A stretch of DNA of 25,956 nucleotides from an uncultured Rothia sp. (lineage in GTDB: Bacteria; Actinomycetota; Actinomycetes; Actinomycetales; Micrococcaceae): assembly GCF_937976295.1 (NCBI RefSeq), contig NZ_CALJRY010000330.1:1-25956 (forward strand), in the 5' to 3' direction. Shown piece after piece: positions 20,301 to 25,956 of this stretch. The first letter of the stretch is position 1; every line of letters begins with the position of its first letter. The notes beneath the pieces are model-generated. The model saw only the letters and a program-made list of their open reading frames with translations, had not been told where the DNA came from and searched no databases. Made by a program: the position numbers and the translations under genes.

Positions 20301-20334
20301 CGGGAGGCGGGTGCAGCTACGCGCTCGCCTCCCG
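20301..20334 (+). terminator. Probable terminator after the ceramidase gene
   Basis: CGGGAGGCG (20301-20309) pairs with CGCCTCCCG (20326-20334) around a 16-base loop. No T-run follows, so efficiency is uncertain. The next 220 bases (20335-20554) show no gene, tRNA or clear element. Confidence 0.55.
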
Positions 20335-20554
20335 TATCTGTTGAAACCGCTAAGAATCATTGAGAGGGTTCTTGGTGGTCTTCTGCTTTAAGGGTGTTAA
20401 GGAAGCAAAAGAAGTAGAGCGGGTAGGGGCAGCGGGGGTGGCGAATCCCAAAGATGTAATTTAAGTGAGGCAAATCATGAGCTTTTATCCTGAGATGGGG
20501 GCTTAAAAGCAAAGAATCCCAGATCTGGCGCTAGATTAAGCGGGATTTAACCTG

Positions 20555-20560
20555 TATAGT
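20555..20560 (+). promoter_or_regulatory. Probable -10 box of the rpsL promoter
   Basis: TATAGT (20555-20560), directly preceded by TG, is five of six to consensus. No good -35 box lies at 16-18 bases. Transcription would begin near 20567 and give a leader of about 350 bases. Confidence 0.45.
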
Positions 20561-20595
20561 CTTATCCGAAGTACTTGAGCTCGGTGCACAAGGAT

Positions 20596-20896
20596 CCACC
20601 CCCGGTGGGTTTATGCGGGATATTTCCCGAGGGCACGGGCATGATGAATCAATGGCAGTATGGATACCGTCCTTTGGCGTTGCTTTTTGCTGACGCCTAA
20701 ATGCCATTTTTAAGCGTGCCCAAAAACTTTTTCACCTTTGATGGTGGGGAATTTTAGCCCTGAGAACTCGCCGAGATGTCGAGGAACCTATAGAAACCAA
20801 CCGGATATGCATCCGAGCGTTTCTGATAACCGAGAGCACCCATCCAACGTGATGGGGGCCAGTAAGTTTATACGGGATTTTCTAACGAAGAACCCG
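20596..20896 (+). ncRNA. Structured 5' leader of the rpsL operon (candidate cis-regulatory RNA)
   Basis: About 350 bases before rpsL contain no gene but many complementary segments in order. CCACC/GGTGG is at 20596-20608 and CGGGA/TCCCG at 20616-20629. A long-range helix GGGCACG (20631-20637) / CGTGCCC (20715-20721) encloses GGCAT/ATGCC (20638-20642, 20701-20705) and GGCGT/ACGCC (20676-20697). AGAAAC/GTTTCT (20792-20797, 20819-20824) encloses CGGAT/ATCCG. CCCATC/GATGGG follows at 20839-20856, and CGGG/CCCG at 20873-20896 ends 8 bases before the ribosome-binding site ACGGAG (20905-20910). I recognise no known riboswitch family. Autogenous control by S12 or S7, or growth-rate control, is a guess from position. 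Confidence 0.42.
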
Positions 20897-20915
20897 ATCA
20901 AGCAACGGAGAAAAC

Positions 20916-21290
20916 GTGCCTACTATTCAGCAGCTGGTCCGTAAGGGCCGGACTCCCAAGGTCGTTAAGACCAAGGCGCCCGCACTGAAGGGCAACCCCA
21001 TGAAGCGTGGCGTGTGCACCCGTGTGTACACCACCACCCCGAAGAAGCCGAACTCGGCACTGCGTAAGGTCGCTCGTGTCAAGCTCAACGGCGGCGTCGA
21101 GGTTACCGCATACATTCCCGGTGAGGGTCACAACCTGCAGGAGCACTCGATTGTGCTCGTTCGCGGTGGTCGTGTGAAGGACCTCCCCGGTGTTCGCTAC
21201 AAGATCGTTCGTGGCGCTCTGGATACCCAGGGTGTTAAGGGTCGCGGCCAGGCTCGCTCCCGCTACGGCGCTAAGAAGGAGAAGAAGTAA
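20916..21290 (+). CDS. rpsL: Small ribosomal subunit protein S12
   Basis: S12 sits at the decoding centre of the 30S subunit and governs accuracy. The 124-residue product has TTPKKPNSALRKVARV with Lys43 and GGRVKDLPGVRYK with Lys88. Both streptomycin positions are wild type, so sensitivity at this site is predicted. The start is GTG at 20916, with ACGGAG at 20905-20910. The stop overlaps the rpsG start (TAATG at 21288-21292), which indicates translational coupling. It is the first gene of the str cluster and follows the long structured leader. Length and sequence are typical of actinobacterial S12. Confidence 0.98.
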   Translation: MPTIQQLVRKGRTPKVVKTKAPALKGNPMKRGVCTRVYTTTPKKPNSALRKVARVKLNGGVEVTAYIPGEGHNLQEHSIVLVRGGRVKDLPGVRYKIVRGALDTQGVKGRGQARSRYGAKKEKK

Positions 21291-21760
21291 TGCCTCGTAA
21301 GGGTCCCGCTCCCAAGCGTCCCCTCGTAAACGATCCTGTTTACGGTTCTGCTCTGGTCACCCAGCTGATCAACAAGGTTCTGCTGGACGGCAAGAAGTCC
21401 GTCGCAGAGCGCATCGTCTACGGTGCCCTCGAGGGCGTCGAGAAGAAGACCGGTTCTGACCCGGTCGCAACCCTGAAGAAGGCTATGGACAACATCAAGC
21501 CTTCTCTCGAGGTTCGCTCCCGCCGCGTTGGCGGTGCAACCTACCAGGTTCCGGTTGAGGTTCGCCCCGGCCGTTCCACCGCTCTGGCTCTCCGCTGGCT
21601 CGTTGGCTTCTCCAAGCAGCGCCGCGAGAAGACCATGACTGAGCGTCTGATGAACGAGATCCTGGATGCGTCCAATGGTCTCGGTGCCGCTGTGAAGCGT
21701 CGCGAGGACACTCACAAGATGGCCGAGTCCAACAAGGCCTTCGCACACTACCGCTGGTAA
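21290..21760 (+). CDS. rpsG: Small ribosomal subunit protein S7
   Basis: S7 starts assembly of the 30S head by binding 16S rRNA and lies near the exit site. The product has the standard 156 residues: MPRKGPAPKRPLVNDPVYGS at the start, RRVGGATYQVPVEVRP in the middle and HKMAESNKAFAHYRW at the C-terminus. The ATG at 21290 shares one base with the rpsL stop codon, and GGAGAAG within the rpsL end serves as ribosome-binding site. A hairpin then separates it from fusA. In E. coli S7 is the autogenous repressor of this operon, acting between rpsL and rpsG; that gap does not exist here, so control must differ. Confidence 0.98.
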   Translation: MPRKGPAPKRPLVNDPVYGSALVTQLINKVLLDGKKSVAERIVYGALEGVEKKTGSDPVATLKKAMDNIKPSLEVRSRRVGGATYQVPVEVRPGRSTALALRWLVGFSKQRREKTMTERLMNEILDASNGLGAAVKRREDTHKMAESNKAFAHYRW

Positions 21761-21772
21761 TTCTCCGTTTAG

Positions 21773-21808
21773 AGCCTGCCGAGTCGATTCGAGTCGGCAG
21801 GCTTTCGG
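21773..21808 (+). terminator. Hairpin between rpsG and fusA (partial terminator)
   Basis: AGCCTGCCGA (21773-21782) pairs with TCGGCAGGCT (21794-21803), 10 perfect pairs with an 11-base loop and only a short TT run after it. It lies 13 bases after rpsG. It could lower fusA transcription relative to rpsLG or act as a processing site. Confidence 0.55.
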
Positions 21809-21832
21809 AGTATCTCATTTAGGGAGAATAAC

Positions 21833-23947
21833 GTGGCACTTGACGTGTTCACCGACCTTAACAAGGTCCGCAACATCGGTATTATGGCGCACATCGACGC
21901 CGGTAAGACCACCACCACTGAGCGCATTCTGTTCTACACCGGTATTAACCACAAGATCGGTGAGACCCACGACGGCGCTTCCACCATGGACTGGATGGCT
22001 CAGGAGCAGGAGCGAGGTATTACCATTACCTCCGCAGCAACCACCTGCTTCTGGAAGGACAACCAGATCAACATTATCGACACCCCCGGTCACGTCGACT
22101 TCACCGTTGAGGTTGAGCGCTCCCTGCGCGTCCTCGACGGCGCAGTTGCTGTGTTCGACGGCAAGGAAGGTGTTGAGCCCCAGTCTGAGACCGTTTGGCG
22201 CCAGGCTGACAAGTACGACGTCCCCCGTATCTGCTTCGTCAACAAGATGGACAAGATGGGTGCTGACTTCTACTTCACCGTTCAGACCATCATCGACCGC
22301 CTGGGTGCACGCCCGCTGGTTGTTCAGCTCCCCATCGGCGCTGAGAGCGACTTCATCGGTGTTGTCGACCTGCTCGAAATGAAGGCATACGTCTGGCCCG
22401 GCGACGCCAAGGGTGACGTGACCATGGGTGCTTCTTACGAGGTCCAGGACATTCCTGCTGACCTGGTTGAGAAGGCTGAGCAGTACCGCGCTGAGCTGGT
22501 TGAGGCTGTTGCTGAGGCTAGCGAAGAGCTCATGGAGAAGTACCTCGAAGAGGGCGAGCTGACCATCCCCGAGATCAAGGCTGGTATCCGTCAGCTGGTT
22601 ATCGCCGGCGAGGCATTCCCCGTTCTCTGTGGTTCTGCATTCAAGAACCGCGGTGTTCAGCCCATGCTGGACGCTGTGATCGAGTACCTGCCCTCCCCGC
22701 TGGACGTTCCGGACGTTGTCGGCTCCAACCCCTCCAACGAGGAAGAGAAGCTGACCCGTAAGGCATCCGCAGACGAGCCCTTCGCAGCACTGGCGTTCAA
22801 GGTTGCAGCTCACCCGTTCTACGGTCAGCTGACCTACACCCGTGTGTACTCCGGTACCGCAGCTCAGGGCCAGCAGGTTCTGAACTCCACCAAGGGTAAG
22901 AAGGAGCGCATCGGTAAGCTCTTCCAGATGCACTCCAACAAGGAGAACCCTGTTGAGGAGATCACCGCAGGTCACATTTACGCTGCGATTGGTCTGAAGG
23001 ACACCACCACTGGTGACACCCTGTGCGACCCTGCACACCCGATCGTCCTCGAGTCGATGACCTTCCCCGATCCCGTGATCTTCGTGGCTATTGAGCCCAA
23101 GACCAAGGGTGACCAGGAGAAGATGTCCACCGCTATCCAGAAGCTTTCCGCTGAGGACCCCACCTTCACCGTTTCGCTGAACGAAGAAACCGGTCAGACC
23201 GAAATCGGTGGTATGGGCGAGCTGCACCTGGACATCATCGTTGACCGTATGAAGCGTGAGTTCAAGGTTGAGGCTAACGTTGGTAAGCCTCAGGTTGCTT
23301 ACCGCGAGACCATCAAGAAGGCAGTCGAGAAGGTCGACTACACCCACAAGAAGCAGACCGGTGGTTCCGGTCAGTTCGCAAAGGTGCAGGTCTCCTTCGA
23401 GCCCCTGCCCCTGGATGGCGAAGAGCTGTACCTGTTCGAGGACAAGGTCACCGGTGGCCGCGTTCCTCGCGAGTACATCCCCTCGGTCGACGCTGGTATC
23501 CAGGACGCTATGAAGTTCGGTGTCCTCGCTGGCTACCCGATGGTGGGCGTCAAGGCAACCCTGATCGACGGTGCTTACCACGACGTCGACTCCTCCGAAA
23601 TGGCGTTCAAGATCGCTGGTTCGATGGTCTTTAAGGAAGGCGCTAAGCGCGCTAACCCGGTCCTGCTCGAGCCGCTGATGGACGTTGAGGTTCGTACCCC
23701 CGAGGAGTACATGGGCGACGTTATCGGCGACCTGAACTCCCGCCGTGGCCAGGTTCGTTCCATGGAGGACGCATCCGGCGTTAAGATCATCAAGGCTATC
23801 GTGCCCCTGACCGAAATGTTCGGTTACATTGGCGACCTGCGTGGTAAGACCCAGGGTCGTGCAGTGTTCTCGATGGCATTCGACAGCTACGGCGAGGTTC
23901 CCAAGAACGTCGCTGACGAGATCATCCAGAAGAGCCGCGGCGAGTAA
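21833..23947 (+). CDS. fusA: Elongation factor G
   Basis: EF-G is the GTPase that moves tRNAs and mRNA through the ribosome and helps recycle it. The 704-residue product has the GTP motifs AHIDAGKTT (19-27), DTPGHVDF (83-90) and NKMD (137-140), followed by the G' insert and domains II to V. RGITITSAATTCFW is the switch region, and GGMGELHLDIIVDRMKREF lies in domain III. The start is GTG at 21833 with AGGGAGA at 21821-21827. Codons are strongly C-ending, as expected for very high expression. It is the main-type EF-G. No substitution of interest for fusidic acid can be judged by eye. Confidence 0.97.
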   Translation: MALDVFTDLNKVRNIGIMAHIDAGKTTTTERILFYTGINHKIGETHDGASTMDWMAQEQERGITITSAATTCFWKDNQINIIDTPGHVDFTVEVERSLRVLDGAVAVFDGKEGVEPQSETVWRQADKYDVPRICFVNKMDKMGADFYFTVQTIIDRLGARPLVVQLPIGAESDFIGVVDLLEMKAYVWPGDAKGDVTMGASYEVQDIPADLVEKAEQYRAELVEAVAEASEELMEKYLEEGELTIPEIKAGIRQLVIAGEAFPVLCGSAFKNRGVQPMLDAVIEYLPSPLDVPDVVGSNPSNEEEKLTRKASADEPFAALAFKVAAHPFYGQLTYTRVYSGTAAQGQQVLNSTKGKKERIGKLFQMHSNKENPVEEITAGHIYAAIGLKDTTTGDTLCDPAHPIVLESMTFPDPVIFVAIEPKTKGDQEKMSTAIQKLSAEDPTFTVSLNEETGQTEIGGMGELHLDIIVDRMKREFKVEANVGKPQVAYRETIKKAVEKVDYTHKKQTGGSGQFAKVQVSFEPLPLDGEELYLFEDKVTGGRVPREYIPSVDAGIQDAMKFGVLAGYPMVGVKATLIDGAYHDVDSSEMAFKIAGSMVFKEGAKRANPVLLEPLMDVEVRTPEEYMGDVIGDLNSRRGQVRSMEDASGVKIIKAIVPLTEMFGYIGDLRGKTQGRAVFSMAFDSYGEVPKNVADEIIQKSRGE

Positions 23948-23959
23948 TTTCCGCGTCTC

Positions 23960-23994
23960 ACCCGTGGGCCACGGGTCAAAAACCTGTGGCCCAC
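23960..23994 (+). terminator. Hairpins between fusA and tuf, probable terminator
   Basis: GTGGGCCACGGGT (23964-23976) pairs with ACCTGTGGCCCAC (23982-23994), 13 pairs with one G-U and a CAAAA loop. The left arm can also form a separate 7-bp hairpin, ACCCGTG (23960-23966) with CACGGGT (23970-23976). The two structures exclude each other. The tail (ACCAAAATTTTC) is only weakly T-rich. Confidence 0.6.
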
Positions 23995-24036
23995 ACCAAA
24001 ATTTTCAATTAAATCCATTATTGAGAGCATGAACAG

Positions 24037-24066
24037 TTTCATCTCTGCGGCGTAATCCGCTATTGT
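24037..24066 (+). promoter_or_regulatory. Candidate tuf promoter
   Basis: TATTGT (24061-24066) fits the actinobacterial -10 pattern, and TTTCAT (24037-24042) is a weak -35 at 18 bases. The leader from about 24073 can form CCGTT/AACGG (24077-24090) and a second hairpin at 24092-24119. A separate promoter would explain the 200-base gap and the preceding hairpin. Confidence 0.42.
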
Positions 24067-24134
24067 AGACGCTAGACCGTTTTATAACGGGATGCGCCGG
24101 AGCGAAGATCCGCGTGCATGTTTTCAATCGTTCT

Positions 24135-24140
24135 AGGAGG
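24135..24140 (+). promoter_or_regulatory. Ribosome-binding site that decides the tuf start
   Basis: AGGAGG lies 7 bases before the TTG at 24148. The in-frame ATG at 24118 lies upstream of it and would add ten residues unlike any EF-Tu. Confidence 0.85.
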
Positions 24141-24147
24141 AACACTC

Positions 24148-25338
24148 TTGGCTAAGGCTAAGTTCGAGCGCTCCAAGCCTCACGTTAACGTCGGTACCAT
24201 TGGTCACGTTGACCACGGTAAGACCACCCTGACCGCAGCAATCTCCAAGGTTCTGGCTGACAAGTACCCGGACCTGAACGAGAAGCGCGACTTCGGTATG
24301 ATCGACTCCGCTCCCGAGGAGCGCCAGCGCGGTATTACCATTAACATTGCTCACATCGAGTACCAGACCGAGAAGCGCCACTACGCACACGTTGACGCTC
24401 CCGGCCACGCTGACTACGTCAAGAACATGATTACCGGTGCGGCTCAGATGGACGGCGCAATCCTCGTGGTTGCTGCTACCGACGGCCCCATGGCACAGAC
24501 CCGCGAGCACGTTCTGCTCGCTCGCCAGGTTGGCGTCCCCACCCTGCTGGTTGCACTGAACAAGGCAGACATGGTTGACGACGAAGAGCTCCTCGACCTC
24601 GTCGAGATGGAGGTCCGTGACCTCCTCTCCTCGCAGGAGTTCGACGGCGACAACGCTCCCGTTGTTCGCGTTTCCGCACTGAAGGCTCTCGAAGGCGACC
24701 CCGAGTGGGTTGCTAAGGTCGAGGAGCTCATGGACGCAGTCGACACCTACATTCCGGACCCCGTGCGTGAGAAGGACAAGCCCTTCCTCATGCCCATCGA
24801 GGACGTCTTCACCATCACCGGTCGTGGCACCGTTGTTACCGGTCGTGCAGAGCGCGGTACCCTGAAGATCAACTCCGAGGTCGAGATTGTCGGTATCCGC
24901 CCGATCCAGAAGACCACCGTTACCGGTATCGAGATGTTCCACAAGCAGCTCGACGAAGCATGGGCAGGCGAGAACTGTGGTCTGCTGCTGCGTGGTCTGA
25001 AGCGTGACGATGTTGAGCGTGGTCAGGTTGTCGTGGAGCCGGGCTCCATCACCCCCCACACCGAGTTCGAGGCAAACGTCTACATCCTCTCCAAGGATGA
25101 GGGTGGCCGTCACAACCCCTTCTACTCCAACTACCGTCCTCAGTTCTACTTCCGTACCACTGACGTGACCGGCGTTATCACCCTCCCCGAGGGCACCGAG
25201 ATGGTTATGCCCGGTGACAACACCGAGATGACCGTTACCCTGATCCAGGAAATCGCAATGGAAGAGGGCCTCGGCTTCGCTATCCGTGAGGGTGGCCGCA
25301 CCGTTGGTTCGGGTCGTGTTACCAAGATCATCAAGTAA
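24148..25338 (+). CDS. tuf: Elongation factor Tu
   Basis: EF-Tu delivers aminoacyl-tRNA to the ribosome as a GTP complex. The product has 396 residues beginning MAKAKFERSKPHVNVGTIG, with GHVDHGKT (19-26), DAPGHADY (83-90) and NKAD (138-141). RGITINIAHIEYQT marks the switch I side, and the two beta-barrel domains follow from about residue 210. The start is TTG at 24148, directed by the strong AGGAGG at 24135-24140. This codon is rare for so abundant a protein, but the spacing and the N-terminal sequence leave no better choice. Codons are almost wholly C-ending or preferred forms. It is the last gene of the str cluster and has its own candidate promoter and a strong terminator. Confidence 0.98.
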   Translation: MAKAKFERSKPHVNVGTIGHVDHGKTTLTAAISKVLADKYPDLNEKRDFGMIDSAPEERQRGITINIAHIEYQTEKRHYAHVDAPGHADYVKNMITGAAQMDGAILVVAATDGPMAQTREHVLLARQVGVPTLLVALNKADMVDDEELLDLVEMEVRDLLSSQEFDGDNAPVVRVSALKALEGDPEWVAKVEELMDAVDTYIPDPVREKDKPFLMPIEDVFTITGRGTVVTGRAERGTLKINSEVEIVGIRPIQKTTVTGIEMFHKQLDEAWAGENCGLLLRGLKRDDVERGQVVVEPGSITPHTEFEANVYILSKDEGGRHNPFYSNYRPQFYFRTTDVTGVITLPEGTEMVMPGDNTEMTVTLIQEIAMEEGLGFAIREGGRTVGSGRVTKIIK

Positions 25339-25342
25339 TTGC

Positions 25343-25391
25343 CGTAAATTTACGACAATTCGCTAAAGATCTGCCGGAGAGGTAACTCTCC
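25343..25391 (+). other. Palindrome and small hairpin in the tuf 3' region
   Basis: CGTAAATTTACG (25343-25354) is a perfect 12-bp palindrome. GGAGAG (25376-25381) pairs with CTCTCC (25386-25391) around GTAA. Both lie between the tuf stop and its terminator and may shield the mRNA end. Confidence 0.45.
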
Positions 25392-25408
25392 ATCAGGTAG
25401 CGATACTC

Positions 25409-25441
25409 AAGGACCCCCGCATCTGCGGGGGTCCTTTTGTT
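25409..25441 (+). terminator. Terminator of tuf
   Basis: AAGGACCCCCGC (25409-25420) pairs with GCGGGGGTCCTT (25425-25436), 12 perfect pairs with an ATCT loop, followed by TTGTTAT. It closes the str cluster. Confidence 0.92.
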
Positions 25442-25784
25442 ATGCCCTTTGCGGGTTGCTGAAGGCTCCAAAGAAGCAAGTGCTTATCTTCCCACTAGAG
25501 ACCTCGTAAAACACGTGCTGAGCGCTATAGATGCCCTCCAGCAGGCCCTAGAGCTTCTGTGTGGCAGAAGCCCACGCTAAAAGATAGGGGGAATACCGGA
25601 CCTGCATCGGTGAGGATCCCTACCGCGGCAGCAGTATCTCACGCCCGTGTCTCAGATCTGTAGCAGGGCACAGGGTAGCGTGCGTACTGTTATGGCTTGC
25701 ATTTCTTGGACGCCCACACATTTTCAAGGATCTGATAAGAGGACGCGAAAAAGACACTGCGGATGCGGATAGGATTTGCGGCCA
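25442..25784. other. Stretch without a recognisable gene after tuf
   Basis: I find no credible coding frame, tRNA or repeat in about 340 bases. Two possible hairpins are GCTTCTG/CAGAAGC (25553-25571) and a bulged stem TAGGG/CCCTA enclosing ACCG/CGGT (25585-25622). A small RNA cannot be excluded. Confidence 0.5.
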
Positions 25785-25820
25785 AAGAAAAACGGTTCCC
25801 AGCCCGAAGGCTGGGAACCG
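25785..25820 (-). terminator. Terminator for a minus-strand gene entering from the right
   Basis: CGGTTCCCAGCC (25793-25804) pairs with GGCTGGGAACCG (25809-25820), 12 perfect pairs. Read on the minus strand the loop is TTCG and the stem is followed by TTTTTCTTT, a textbook intrinsic terminator. On the + strand the tail is GCAAATCG, so it works mainly for the minus strand. Confidence 0.8.
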
Positions 25821-25904
25821 CAAATCGAATGACTGCCCCTCGGAAGGGACATAGGTAATCCTACTACAGAATGCTGTAGGAACAGAATCTATACCTGCAA
25901 TAGG

Positions 25905-25956
25905 TTAGATATTTTCTCCGTCACGAGGCTGGTGGCTCTGCGGAGCAACCTGGTGC
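25905..25956 (-). CDS. Possible C-terminal end of a convergent gene
   Basis: On the minus strand one frame entering from the right edge reads HQVAPQSHQPRDGENI and stops with TAA at 25907-25905. It lies about 85 bases before the minus-strand terminator, where the end of a convergent gene would be expected. Sixteen residues are too few to name a family. The gene could equally end outside the window, with this piece being its untranslated 3' region. Confidence 0.25.
   Translation of the reverse strand, partial: HQVAPQSHQPRDGENI

Noticed and set aside
20738..20944. 68-codon plus-strand frame across the rpsL start
   Set aside because: It overlaps the beginning of rpsL in another frame, has no ribosome-binding site and coincides with the structured leader.
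24118..24147. ATG at 24118 as start of tuf
   Set aside because: The AGGAGG site lies downstream of it and the added residues are not found in EF-Tu.
25620..25823. 67-codon minus-strand frame after tuf
   Set aside because: Its first codons lie within the minus-strand terminator hairpin, so it cannot belong to the transcript that the hairpin ends.

Overview
The window looks like a chromosomal segment of a high-GC Gram-positive actinobacterium of the Micrococcaceae, most like Rothia (R. mucilaginosa or R. dentocariosa). The reasons are protein-level resemblance of RpoB (which starts MVASSTSN), S12 and EF-Tu to that family, the GTG and TTG starts, the moderately high GC, and the respiratory nitrate reductase cluster typical of oral Rothia. 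The genus is my recognition from memory, not a database result. All confidently called genes are on the + strand.

Layout. (1) 1-3670: the end of a narGHJI-narK operon: NarH (5' truncated), the chaperone NarJ, the haem b subunit NarI and a NarK-type nitrate/nitrite transporter, closed by a strong hairpin. (2) 3955-9857: a glycine/serine catabolism block: gcvP, gcvT and the one-chain iron-sulfur L-serine dehydratase sdaA. No gcvH lies between or beside them. A six-codon reading frame with a good ribosome-binding site and a 13-bp hairpin separate gcvP from gcvT. (3) 10115-17634: rpoB and rpoC, separated by a long hairpin and closed by a 17-bp-stem terminator. (4) 17740-20257: an AT-rich spacer followed by a secreted neutral ceramidase gene that may be transcribed without a leader. 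(5) 20555-25338: the str cluster rpsL-rpsG-fusA-tuf. rpsL has a long leader that can form many hairpins, and tuf is separated from fusA by a hairpin and probably has its own promoter. (6) 25339-25956: the tuf terminator, an apparently non-coding stretch, and a terminator facing the minus strand that implies a convergent gene entering from the right edge.

How the genes work together. NarGHI reduces nitrate at the membrane with quinol as donor, NarJ matures the enzyme and NarK moves nitrate in or nitrite out. GcvP and GcvT cleave glycine to CO2, NH3 and methylene-tetrahydrofolate. With serine hydroxymethyltransferase (not in the window) this feeds serine to SdaA, which makes pyruvate and ammonia. 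RpoB/RpoC and S12/S7/EF-G/EF-Tu are the core of transcription and translation. The ceramidase is the only clearly accessory, possibly host-facing gene.

I see no transposase, prophage, CRISPR array, tRNA or rRNA. The most interesting unexplained signals are in non-coding DNA: the structured rpsL leader, the candidate leader peptide and hairpin between gcvP and gcvT, the 14-bp palindrome against the rpoB ribosome-binding site, and the inverted repeats and possible leaderless promoter before the ceramidase.
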